From Melampsora larici-populina 98AG31 (taxonomy: Eukaryota; Basidiomycota; Pucciniomycetes; Pucciniales; Melampsoraceae): a stretch of 64,000 bases of DNA. The first letter of the stretch is position 1. Every line of letters begins with the position of its first letter. The stretch is taken from contig NW_006768783.1 of assembly GCF_000204055.1 (NCBI RefSeq), positions 1,008,159 to 1,072,158 of the forward strand, read 5' to 3'. Below are positions 1 to 11,232 of this stretch, in pieces. Both the position numbers and the translations under genes were made by a program. The notes below the pieces were generated by a model. It did not search any database, had not been told where the DNA came from, and saw only the letters and a program-made list of their open reading frames with translations.

Positions 1-362
1 ACCCCCCGACCCGACGGGCTGTCCTGCGGGTATCCCCGATTTGGCGGGTCTCGGGGCTCATCCTGACTCCCATCACCCCTAGTAGAGTCTACTATCTTGG
101 CTCCGTGCAGCGTTTTCTGGGTTCAAGCTAGTTGAGTATCCTCTACAGAAATCTTATGCTCAGTTGCATACGCATACTCAGAATATACACAGGAGCAGCG
201 GCTGCCGTGCATAGTGCTATCGATTGGCATGCACGTTCGCGGCCCACAAGACGGGATGGCCGATAATTACATCATGACAGAATTATAAGTCTTCAACAAA
301 GCAAATATGTATATCAAGATTGAAAGAAAAACATAGGAAAAAAAGAACAGGATAAATCCAGC

Positions 363-1459
363 TTATGGCTGATCTATCAGATTTGACCAATGAATTGTGC
401 TTGTAATTCTTGTTGTAAAGAAATACGCTAACAAATTTCCCAGTATCACACCAGGAACTCCCGAAAGAACAGCAGCGACATTCAGTTTCGGATTCTGGAA
501 AACCTTTGTTGGACCATAGAAGAAAGCCATAGCGACTTGACCTCCCAATTCCTGTGAGGACTTGAGGAGTAGTCCTTTCGACTCGAAAACTAAAGAGGTT
601 ACAGACTCTCTTTCGAAGAGAAAAAGGAATATCAGTCCTGAGAATCAAGTCGATCGATTTCCAAGGGAGGAAGCCTTGAGAAACTTACAGAACTATCCTG
701 ATGATGAGACTGATGAGACGATCACTTGTCCTATGGCCAAGGCTGGATTGAAAGGTGAAGTAGCCAACACCTCCACCTATAAGGTCTGCATTCCAAGGTA
801 AAAGAAATCGTCCTCTTTGAAGAAGGCCATGCCAATCCTGGCAGGTCCTTCGGCAAATGGTATGTTTGGGTCCTCCCACTGAATATTGCCCATGATTTTT
901 AAGAAAGTAGCAGCGGTTCCTAAACCAGCTCCAAGTATCTGACAACATAAGAAAATAATTTGATTTATCGCCATAGTTGGTCGTAATAGCTATTGATCAA
1001 TGATTGAGAATGTCAGCCTAAGTCAATTGAAGCATATAAAAAGACTTGGTAGACGTACTACATGAGTGATAGAGGTTCCAGTATCAAAACTCATATCTTG
1101 CTTGGCATGAAAACATAACAATCCCAAGATGAGGGTAGTCCCACTACCAGTAAAACAAAAACTATCAGCAACATAGAGATTGGAGTGAGATGAAACAAAA
1201 CTTGCCTGGAAACCAAGGCTATTAACATACTCTCAAGCAATGCAAAGTTGGGACCCGTATGAGAGAAGGAATACAAAGTGAAGGATAGTGATTTGGAAAG
1301 GAATGTTATGATGAAAAAATTGGTAAATTCTTTCCCGCATCTAACAGAAAGGACATTTGACGGGAAAATATGCGTAAGTTCGGCTACTTTACGGGATATG
1401 AGGGTTGAGAAGTGAATGAGTTTTTGGTATAAGTTGAAGTGCCGAAGGATGGTGGCCAT
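363..1459 (-). CDS. multi-exon membrane protein, possibly MIP/aquaporin-like, possibly decayed
   Basis: Minus-strand coding pieces form several hydrophobic segments. The first piece starts with MATILRHFNLYQ at 1459 and runs into a segment with NFALLESMLIALVS. A second piece (about 990-780) has QILGAGLGTAATF. A third (about 770-690) contains SPFNPALAIGQV, in which FNPA resembles the second NPA box of major intrinsic proteins. The last piece (548-363) contains NVAAVLSGVPGVILGNLLAY and ends at a stop. A candidate acceptor (CCTCACAG) precedes the last piece. The FNPA-bearing frame meets a TAG just before the best donor (GTAAGT near 683), and one proposed intron (1162-1205, GC-AG) is only 44 nt. 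The gene may therefore be broken, or the model wrong. The family is uncertain; MIP is a guess from one motif plus hydrophobicity. Confidence 0.35.
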
Positions 1460-3369
1460 GATGGTATAATGTGTGGATTGTTACCATCGGGGAAAGTTTG
1501 AAAAACAAGCTTTATTCAAGCCTTCACATTTCATTTGTTTGAGTGGAAGCTTTACTGTGGCCTGATGATCTTAACTGCCAGATTCATTCAGGGCAACAGA
1601 TGTCCTGCGGTCCTAATAATCAAAGCTCACCTTGACAATATCTTCAAAGCGGTTTGAAAAGGTGTGTATTTCTCTTATGGGGAATTGTTTCCGTTCAATG
1701 CTGGTAGTTTAGTTAACTTCGAAATGAACTTTATAAAACTGGTTTAACGCATTACGGTCCTGAGACCTAGATTTCTTTTCGTGCCCTGACTGGAGAAAAG
1801 AAAAGATACTAATAGACTACCTAACAATAACTCCGACCCTAAGGGGTGGAAATAAATGTGTACATAATCTTTTAGGTTAATCAGCTCTATGGGAGGGATG
1901 GTGGGTAACAAAAATTTGTTAATGTTCTACTACACTAATATGAATATAATACTGTAACTTGTACAACTAATTTTTGTTGATAATGGACTTGGATGAACTA
2001 ACAAAAAGGAAATGAATACTGAGACGAAGTGGGAGACAACTACGCTACATGCTTTCTCTTACTACGGAAACCTCATCTCATCTTAGAACTCTCTTGAGAC
2101 TTCTCAGAGTGAATGCGTATGTTGCACCTCTTCTCATATTTTTATTTTTGTATTCCTTTCTTTGAGTTACTAATCCTTGCATTCCCTGTCCCCAATTCCC
2201 GTTTGTCAAAACTAGTTCCAACTTCCAGTAATAAGACTTGGAACCACCAAGAAGGCCTAAAAGTCGCGATTGGATCAGTAAGGGCGAGATGCAATGTGGA
2301 ATGATTGAAATCATTTGGGGAGTCTCATTAAATTTTGACTTACCGGAGGTAGGCACAAGTCATGTAGAGTGAGCAGATTAACCACCGTAGGTAGAGGGAA
2401 CGGGGCTGATGCGATGATTTATGCGAAGGTGGGATCGATGAAACTCGTCAGCACCAATATATCTGAATATCGGCACAGAGGCAAATTACCTAGGAGAAGG
2501 AAGACCACCAGGAACTATCAAGGAACAAGAAAAACATCGAGATGAGAAAGCTGTCAAGGTCAAAGGTCAGTTAGTGACTAAATCACCATAATCAGAAGCA
2601 GTATGCTGCTATCCTTGTGGTCATGGTAGACTGTGGGCCATTGCACAGATGCTTTTATTCATGTATTAATTGTTAACAATGATCAAGTGCTTTTCGGCGC
2701 TGCTATTTCTTCAATGTTAGACATGCTTTTGGTGGCTTAGCTTTACAATAATGAGAACGTGATGGAAGAGTGATGGTGGAACAATGTCCTTATTTTGTAT
2801 TGCTTTGCAAAAACTGGTTCCAACAGTGCTTCATAGTCCTGAGGATCATTTTGGGTAACAATTTTGTAACAAAGCCCTTCCATATGTGGGTAATCTGTCT
2901 TGTCTTGCCTATTTTCTTGCTTCTGAGGTTGGGCCTACTGTACAAGTCCAACAGACTGTGGGTGGCACCAGCCGCCGGAGACCTGGTGAAACTTAAAAAG
3001 AGAAAACAATCAGCATAACTTGCCCCTAAAAATTTATAATGTTTGAAAGAGAAAAAAGTAAGAAAATAAAAAGGAACATAAATTTGATAATGAAACATAT
3101 CTTGAAGTTAATTGAAGGTTAATCTTGAGGCAAACATAAATTGTCTTGAGGTAAGTTGAATTATCTTGAGGTAATTCCTGCTCTTCTACTCCTTCCTTGG
3201 TTCCATGCTTGTATCTGAAAATTGAGAGAAGACAAACATTGTGCGGTGCTCACAAGAATGGCCAAGGAGTTTTGAGAAAAATTGGGGGAAGTCTTTGGCG
3301 GTGCTTACTAATTAAGGTGGGACTTATTTTGACACCTTGGTCACTTGTGTGCCCCTTCTCAATCCTACA
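1460..3369. other. intergenic / repeat-derived DNA
   Basis: No supported gene. The segment holds scattered short open frames without recognisable motifs. Near 1839-1856 a CCGACCCTAAGGGGTGG motif resembles one in the LTR-like relic near 33007, so part of this stretch is probably retrotransposon debris. The right part leads into the 3' end of the Ty3/gypsy relic. Confidence 0.4.
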
Positions 3370-5888
3370 TTCCACCATCTCCTTTGTATTTCTTGAGCTT
3401 CAAAATGTAGAATACTGGGCCAGAGTTGTTGTTGCTGTTGAGCTTCAGCTTGAGATGCTGGCCGTTGTTGAAACATTCAACCACTTCATAGGGTCCATCA
3501 TATCTTGGGCACATGTTTTCCATTGGTTCCCCTGGCCTGCCAACAACTTTCTGCCTGTCTTTGCTATCAACAAGGACCCAATTGCCTAATGTCAGTGTCT
3601 CACCTATGTGTGACCTGCTGTTGTAGTGGAATGCTTGGGAAACTTAGTTGGTCCACAGCGGGTCATGTGCTTGCACCCACATAGATTTTTGCTTTGTGAC
3701 CCAGTTGAAGGTGTTATATGTGTGGTTTTCAACTATAGAAAATGCAAATGGAAAATTGCCTATTGCAACTTTTACTGCTGTGTTGATAGCAAATTCAACT
3801 GATGGGAGTAAGTCTAACCACGTACACTGCTTAGAGGATACTAATTGTTGGAGTATCTGTACTATAGTCTGGTTGGGCTTCTCATTTTGGCTGTGACTTT
3901 AAAGATGATATGCCATCATTAAATGGTCATCAATGCACAAGTCTGTGAAGTTTGTGCCAAAATTTCAAAGTCCACAACTTGTCATGATTGCCAATCATTG
4001 TTTGTGGTGCTTCAAAGATTGTCAGCCACACTGCAAAGACTCTTTGTGCTGTACGTTTGGTGGTATCAGTTTGAAAAGCAGGGATTATCTGAACAGAACC
4101 AGACAGCCAACATGTGACTGAAAGCAGCATATCACAATCATTTTTGGAAGGGGACCAATGAAGTCTAAAGCATTGTGTTCCATGGGGACTTGTGTGATCT
4201 TCTTTGTCTGTATATGTCCTGATGTGAGTGTTGACATTGTCCTTGCCTTTGTTTTTTGGTAGTGTCTCCACAAGTCAGAAAATACTTGGCATCATTAGTG
4301 AGGTTTGGCCAAAGACACTCACTTCTCAGTTGCAAGAAGATCTTTAAGGTACCAACATGACCTAATGAATGGTGTGAAACAGTTTCTGGTGCAGTTCATT
4401 GGTGTCTGGAATTACTAGACAGTTGCCCAGAAAAATTAGGCCTAGTTTCACCTCAGTGCCTTGTCGTAAAGGAAGGGTTGAGCTCAGTTGTACACAGAAG
4501 TGATCAAATTCATAACCTGGTTTGATCTTGTTGAGAGTTGCATGGTCAAATGTTGGTCTGACTTCACATAATGTCACTTCCTCAACGGGAGAAAGTGCAG
4601 CAGCCACTGTATTATCTTCTCCTTTCAATTATTTGAACTCAAGGTCAAACTGAGAGAAAGTCTCCAGCCAACATGCTTATCTCCTACTTAAATTGTGTTG
4701 AGTTAATAAATGAGTATGTGAAAGATGGTCCAATGTAACACTGATCTTGAGTTCCAAAATCATTCTTTCATTTTTGAAGTGTGTTAATCAGTGCTAAAAG
4801 TTCTTGTTCACATATAGGATAGTTTCTTTTTGACTGGAGTCATTGGCCTACTTTTCTAGGCTATTGGAGAAGTCTTGTCTCATTCCACACCTTGTAATAA
4901 GGCAGTACTCACTCCATTCGCACTGGCATCTGTGAAGAGCCAGACTGGGTCATTTGAGTCATAATCCAATGTTTTCAAATGCCTGTTATTATGCCTTACC
5001 CCATTTGAAGTGCTCTTGCTTCCGGTTTGAACTAGGCAGTGGCAATAAGGTTTCAATGTAATTACGGTACTCAAAACCACTAGGTCCGTGCTACCTTTCT
5101 TGAAAACCTGCTTTCAAAATGTTGTTTTTGCGGAGAAAATGAACCGTACAGAACTCCAAAAAAAAGTTCCAGAGAATTCCCAGGAATTCCCCTGCAAAAA
5201 GATCAACTTTGAATCTATGTTTTTCACATTTTTTGAAAAAGGTGGCTTGAACCTAGTGGTTTTGAGTACCATAAATGCACCAAACCATCCACAAATTTCT
5301 CCATGAACTGGAAAATTGAGTAATTGTTTTGAAGAAGTTGGTGTTTTCCATTTACGGACCTTGTCCAATTTTTCTTTGTTGGTACAGATGCCATCTGAAC
5401 TGATCATGTGTCCTAAGACGTTAATTTTGCAACTAAATAACTTTCTCTCTTACAATGAACAATACAGCCTTGCAGCATTTAACCTTCTAAGAATTTCTCT
5501 TACATGCTCCTAAAAGAACCACATCATCAATATACACTACACATATTTTCCCAATTAAATCTCCCAAGTTCTCTTCAACGCACGCTTGGTATGTGGCTGG
5601 TTCATTGGTTAAACCCGTTGACATAACCATCCATTGAAAAAGTCCAAATGTAGTTTTGACTGCCATCAATGGAACATCTTCTTCCCTCAATTTTGACTGG
5701 AAAAAAGAATTAATTTGATCAATTACAAATTTTGTTTTGCCTTTTCCCACTATCCTCACTGCCTCATCAATGTTGGGCAGTGGTGATTGGTCTTTCACCA
5801 TAAACTTGTTCAGTTTCCAATAATCACATACCTTGATTTTTGTTTGCTGTACGAATTTAAAGAGGGGAAAAAGTGAGTATAGTAACAT
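3370..5888 (-). mobile_element. degenerate Ty3/gypsy retrotransposon pol relic
   Basis: Read on the minus strand the order is reverse transcriptase, RNase H, integrase, chromodomain-proximal tail, as in Ty3/gypsy pol. The RT (5888-5490) has DYWKLNKFMVKDQSPLPNID, then FGLFQWMVMSTGLTNEPATY and the catalytic YIDDVV. The RT thumb follows near 5400. RNase H is marked by WLFTDASANGVSTALLQG (about 4960-4890). An integrase segment (about 4190-3940) has DFIGPLPK and a later IGNHDKLWTLKFWHKL, a degraded form of the usual TDRDKLWTSKFW. The C-terminal piece (about 3590-3370) has VDSKDRQKV and CPRYDGPYEVVECFNNG. The frame shifts several times and stops intervene, so it is inactive. Flanking LTRs were not found. 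The 5' side of the RT is overwritten by a tandem repeat. Confidence 0.85.
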
Positions 5889-6350
5889 GAAGATGAGGGG
5901 ATGATACTTTGTGGTAAAAAAAGATTGGCTCCAAAGTTTAGATTCAGGGCCAGTCTGATAAAGCTAAAAGATAAAAAAGTGGCATCTTCATGGACAATTT
6001 GATGATTTTTGTTTGGTGTATCAAGGTCAAGAGGGGCAAAAGTGGGAAGATGAGTATGAAGATGAAGGTATGGGACTCTCTGGTTAAGTAAGACTAGCTC
6101 TAAATTGCAATTTCAGGGCCAGTTTAATACACCCAAAACTTTATAACATGGCATCTTCAGGGATATTTTGATGTATTTTGTTGGCCACCCCAGTTTTAAA
6201 TGGTGTAAAAGTGCACATATAAGGGTAGGAAGATGGCAGTTTTAGACTTTGTGATTAAATAAGACTCACCTTTAAATTTCATTTTACATGCCCATGGCAT
6301 AGGAGGATGCCAAGAACGGCCATCTTCAAGTAGTTTTGTGAGATGTGTGA
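5834..6350. repeat. 169-bp tandem repeat, about 3 degenerate units
   Basis: The word CATCTTCA recurs at 5983, 6152 and 6321, spaced exactly 169 bp. TGATTTTTGTTTG occurs at 5834 and 6003, also 169 bp apart. Flanking words (AGAGGGG, CAGGGCCAGT, TAAGACT) recur in the same order in at least two units. Unit 1 overlaps the codons upstream of the reverse transcriptase motif DYWKLNKF, so the repeat arose from, or inserted into, the retroelement. Confidence 0.85.
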
Positions 6351-6759
6351 ATTCTGTACCATGTTGTGGAAGTACAAAATCTTCAAAATGGGTATGAAGG
6401 AGTGTGCTTAGATAAAAAGTCCAACAATGAAAGTTGTTCAGTGTGTAGAGTTTGTGTTACATAAAAGAAAACAACATCCACCTTTTTCTGTCCAACTCCA
6501 GGAACTTATTGATGATGTGATGAAATTTGAATCCAGATACAAAAGAGAGAAATTCCTCAAAAGAGCAGGTGGATGAATACAAGGTATCTAAGATGATTTG
6601 ATTCTACCTTCAATATTTCGGTTCTGCCCTCAATTTGAAACAGTTTTCCAGGGAAGAAGAGTACTAATTCTAGAATTTATCAAAATCCTACTACAAACCC
6701 CAACCCAGAAAACCTTCCCTGCCTAATATGAAATTCTATAAACTTGCTTCTCTTATCTA
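6351..6759. other. intergenic, no gene seen
   Basis: AT-rich DNA between the tandem repeat and the MITE. I see no conserved motif, RNA gene or plausible exon. Confidence 0.4.
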
Positions 6760-6984
6760 CAGCCGTTCCAACAATTAACGGCAGAAATCTTCATCGGTGT
6801 GTTGCATCCGAATTTAATCTAAAAGTCAAAAACTAGTTAAAGCCGGCTCAAAGTGACAGGTCTCCCAGGCCTCCTTGTTCATTTGCGTGCAAAACGGGGT
6901 TTAATCCAGTTTTAACCTCTCTAGATTTAACCTCGAGAGCGACACACGATCAAAGAATTCTGCCGTTAATTGTTGGAACGGCTG
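6760..6984. mobile_element. 225-bp MITE with 27-bp perfect TIRs and TA target site
   Basis: The left end (CAGCCGTTCCAACAATTAAC..., 6760-6786) is the exact reverse complement of the right end (6958-6984). Both ends abut a TA dinucleotide (6758-6759 and 6985-6986). The interior has no ORF. TA duplication and a CAG terminus fit a non-autonomous Tc1/mariner/pogo-type element. It lies about 300 bp beyond the 3' end of the NADH dehydrogenase gene. Confidence 0.85.
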
Positions 6985-7294
6985 TAATAAAAAGATCAAA
7001 TATATTTTCATTAACGCAAGAAAGAAAAAAAAACATAACCAAAAATGATAACAAGAAATGATCAAAGACCCAAGCTTTCTTAATCTTTTTTTTTCTCTTC
7101 ACTATCTCTACTACTTTACTCTATGTGAAACCAATTAATCACCTAAAACCCAGATAATTCTATACGCTCTTATCTATACTGTATATCTTGGAAATAACTT
7201 ATCAAAGATAAAGAAAAAAACAAACTTGCCATCATTTAAAGAAAACCAAAAAAAATACTAACCCACCCACTAACTTTTAGCTATAAGATTTCAA

Positions 7295-9452
7295 TCACTC
7301 TCTTGAAACATCTCTACATTCACCCATAACCAAAAAACCAAAAACAAAAGAAAAACTCATCAACCCTCAAAATCTTTTCAAAACAAAAAGTCAAGAACAA
7401 GACCAAAAACAAAGACTTCATACCTTCCAAATAATTTGACTTTCATCCAATCTGTACAAACTAAAAACCTATTCCTAAACGAAAAGACCATTGAAACATA
7501 AGCCGATCTCCAAAAGAAGAAAGTAGCCACTCCACCCGTGGCGATATTTCCATTAAAGAAAGGTAAATCAGCAATCGCTTTCTCTGATCCGATATAAGCT
7601 AATGATCCTTGATGTGAATATTTAAATTCTCTTAATTTGTTTCTTGAAAGTGTCTTGGTGATCGAGCTTGACAAGAAGGAAAAGTAAATCAATCAAACTA
7701 AGCATTCAAAAGGAGATGACTAATAAACTAAAGAAAAGGTTTCCAACATACTCTATTTCTTGAACATTCGAACTTTGTTTAGCATCTTCTAGGTGTTGTT
7801 CAAGTTTCTCAACCTTGGCTAATTGATTAAATCGTTTAGCAAGGTATTGTCCTTGTTGAGAAGCAGCTTGAGCCGTAGGAGCATAAGCGGTTGCAGTGCA
7901 ATCTCCTAAAGCATAAATTCCATCGGCACCCAGTAATCTAAGATGATCGTCTACCAACAAACCACGCTTCTGAGTCTGATGTTCAGGTAATGAAGCCATC
8001 AATTTTCTTGTGAGATCTCTTGATGTGTTTCCAGTAGCCCAAACCAACAAGCCATATGGGATCTGTTTAGCTCACAATGAGGATCAGTCAAAAAGAAGAA
8101 CCGCTTCAAAAGATCAAAATCAATGGAAATCACTCACTTCAATTAACTCTTTCTTTTCATTTTGTGCCATGATCGTCTTAGGTCCTACTTCCTTTACCAT
8201 GGTCTTGGTTAAAACTTCAATTCGATTTGACATGAAAGTTTGAGTCGTATAATCAATTAATTGTTTTGAAAACATTGGAAGAACATTAGGTAAAGCTTCG
8301 ATCAAGGTGATTTTGACTTTTCCTGCAATCTCGGGGTACCAAGTTGAAAGATCATCCACTAAAAAGTCGTGTAATTCGGCTGCATATTCTGTTGAATGTA
8401 TCAGAAAGCATCAAAGAAAGGTGAGAAGATGAGCGAATGAATTTCGATTAAGTGGTTGTTCTTTAACTTACCTACACCAGTTGGACCACCACCGACCACG
8501 ACCATATGTAATAACCTGTCCACTTCATGATCAGCTTGATCTTTAAAACTAGCCGTCTCAACACAATCCATCAACTTCCTTCTAATCTTTTCAGCATCTT
8601 CCAACTCTTTTAAAAAACAACCATGTTCTTTAACCCCAGGAATGCCAAACGTATTATTCTCTGCACCCACACCATAAACTAGGTAATCATACTTGATCAC
8701 TGTTGAGGTGACCTCTCCTTTGATTTCTGATTCGTCACAAAACGAAACCGTTTTAGAGATCGGATCGACTGAGGTGGCTGTCGCTTCATAAACATTCACT
8801 TCTCGTTTCTTATGTCGCGTTATAAATCTTGTGGGTTCGATAACTGATCGGGATTCAATTGTTCCAACTGTCACAGAAGGTAACAAAGGTGTAAAACAAA
8901 AAAAATTACGTGGACTAATCACGATCTAGAAAAAAAACCGAACCAGAAATCCTTCATTCAATTCTCTTGACCACTTTTGAGTCTTAAATCGAACAGAGAA
9001 AGCTCTTTTCAAAACAAAGAAAAAAAACTGACCACATTATAATCTTCAGTATCAAGTCCTTTCAAAAAACTAGTCGCACCCCATCCATTACCTAAAACCA
9101 CAATCGTCTTCTTCATTGAATCTTGAGGTAATTGTTCATTAGGATGACGATCTGTCCAAGCCTTATAAACCACATACCCCGAAGCCGAGATAACCAAGAA
9201 AAGCACCGATCTAGCAAAAGTACGAAGTTTATGAGACTCTTTCTTCAAACCTGGTGATGATGTAAGTATTGGAGGAATCGAAGGTTTTGATGAATTAATA
9301 ATTATAGGTGAATCAGGTTTAGTTGAATAAGACAATCTGAAATGAGTTTGATTATTAGATTTGATGATTGAAGAAAGTCTTGTTGTTCGATAGCTTGTTG
9401 ACCAAAGTTGAACTATGAAATTAAAACATCCATCAATCATTGTCATTGTCAT
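7295..9452 (-). CDS. NDH2: type II (alternative) NADH:ubiquinone oxidoreductase, mitochondrial
   Basis: Rotenone-insensitive NADH dehydrogenase that passes electrons from NADH to ubiquinone without proton pumping, at the inner mitochondrial membrane. Six exons can be placed: 9452-9033, 8925-8472, 8388-8138, 8062-7752, 7666-7424 and 7313-7295, all GT-AG and in phase, giving 565 aa, the usual family length. The N-terminus is basic and Ser-rich (targeting-like), followed by a hydrophobic stretch near residue 80. Nucleotide-binding motifs are VVLGNGWGATSFLKGLD and VVVGGGPTGVEYAAEL. Others are NFFCFTPLLPS, IYALGDCTA and the quinone-site-like YSHQGSLAYIG. The C-terminus GRDVSRE is restored only by the 19-nt last exon. 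Whether it faces the matrix or the intermembrane space cannot be told from sequence. Confidence 0.95.
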
Positions 9453-9601
9453 TGTCAGTTTTAGTATTTTCTTGATGATTGGAAGTGAGATGGTTTTACA
9501 TACATTTTGGAATTGATCGTAAGCTACTCGATCGATTTACCATCATTGACATCTTGAAATTGAAACCTTTTAATCTGATTTCTTGAAGGTTTCTTGTAAA
9601 G

Positions 9602-9652
9602 TCTTGAAGAACTTGAACTTGAAGCTTGAACTTGAACTTGAACTTGAAGCTT
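9602..9652. repeat. TTGAAC/CTTGAA hexanucleotide repeat
   Basis: About eight imperfect copies of a 6-nt unit (CTTGAA/CTTGAAG) lie upstream of the NADH dehydrogenase start. A simple low-complexity tract that may lie in the promoter or 5' UTR. Confidence 0.8.
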
Positions 9653-11232
9653 GTGGTGTGCTGGTGTGACTGTACTGTATAAATTTACCAGACTCGGTTC
9701 GGATAATCCCTAATTGATCCGATCACTTCAAACCACAACCGATCATCTCACACGTGGTAATGCTGAACCAATGCATCAAATCATTAATTGTACTTTCTTA
9801 ACTGGAATATCTAACTTAGACTCTTGGATCTGCTTGGAACATCTTTGAGTGATTTTCTTATATAGCTTCAGCCTGATGAGGCTAATTAAACTTGTAGCAC
9901 TGCCGGCATAATTGCCTCAGATGCTGCCCTATGAGGCCATCATGATGCGCCGTGGGGGTGCAGTCTCAATATGAAGAGTGAGCCCTTTGGATCAAAATCT
10001 TCTTGGCCAAAAAGTTAAACAAAGGGGTATTGGAATATACAAGCTCAAGAGAGTCAATCAACATGTATCAACAAATCATCTTCAAGTTTGACCACTTGAA
10101 GATTCAACTCTTAAAGACAAGGAAGATTAGGGAAGATTACCAAAATCCAACTAGACTGATAGGCATTTCTTAGAGTAGATTAATAAGATCTCTGTAGGAT
10201 TTGAGGGTGATAATAATATTCAGCCAGAGCTAATCATGAGATCCTTTGGCACCAAATTCATTCCGCATGTATAGCCTCAGGGATTGGTAAGAGAAGATTT
10301 TAAAACACCCACCTCAGTTGCAAGAAATTGATTCAAATATAAATGAAATGATAAACAAACCAAAAACAGAGCAAATATCCTCAAATGTGTTCAATAGACA
10401 GATTGAAAAACTTGACGTCATTTTTATGGCTAAGGAATCAGGACTAATTAATCAAAAAAGATTTGAGTTCCACACAACCATCCAAGAGGTTTTATATTGT
10501 GTTCATGAGGTTTTTTGGTCACATTACTCAAAAGATTATGATCTGGACTTCCCAATTTGGTGGTATTTGTGGTATGAGTTGTAAGAATGAAAGGTGTGCT
10601 TGGTAAAAAAAATTGGACATGAAGGAATATTTTTGTATAGAAGGATCCTATAATCAGAATCAGAATGCCATTTTATCACCATAGGCCCTTCAAGAATTGG
10701 GTTTTTTAAACTTCAAAGAGATTTGAGAGTTGGTTCAAGAGACCTGGTCATTTGATGGTTCAATCAGTTTACATGCATTCTTAGTTTTGTTTGCCTATGA
10801 CATCATTTCATCATCATCACTATTGTTTACTGCCAGTGCCAGTCTTCTGATCAGAGAAATGAAAGTTCTCCTTCAATTGGAATACTCTGTTGGTCCAGTC
10901 TTTAGGTTGTCAAAAAGAACTTGTTCACTAGGGAATCATTACATACTTGAGGAGGGAGATTTCATATGGGTGATGTTTGGATATGAGAGTGAATGAAAAT
11001 GATAGAGTATGTTGAGTGTATGTGTAATTGGGTCATGATTACGTAAACTTTGGTTTCTCTCTGTCTAATAACTTTTAAGATTACTATTCTCAACTTAACT
11101 TTCTTTCTTTCTTTGATTTTATTTTATTTTACTAGTTTTCCTTCTGACCATCTTCAACTTTCTTCAATTCATCCTCATCAACCAATCAATCCATCAATCC
11201 ATCATCAATCTCAACCCATCAATCATCTCATC
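9653..11232. other. intergenic region with pyrimidine-rich promoter tract
   Basis: No recognisable gene. Open frames at 10318-10584 and 10730-10996 have no recognisable motif. Just before the next gene, 11098-11120 is a CTTT-repeat tract followed by TTTTATTTTATTTTA, typical of fungal core promoters and 5' UTRs. Confidence 0.4.
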
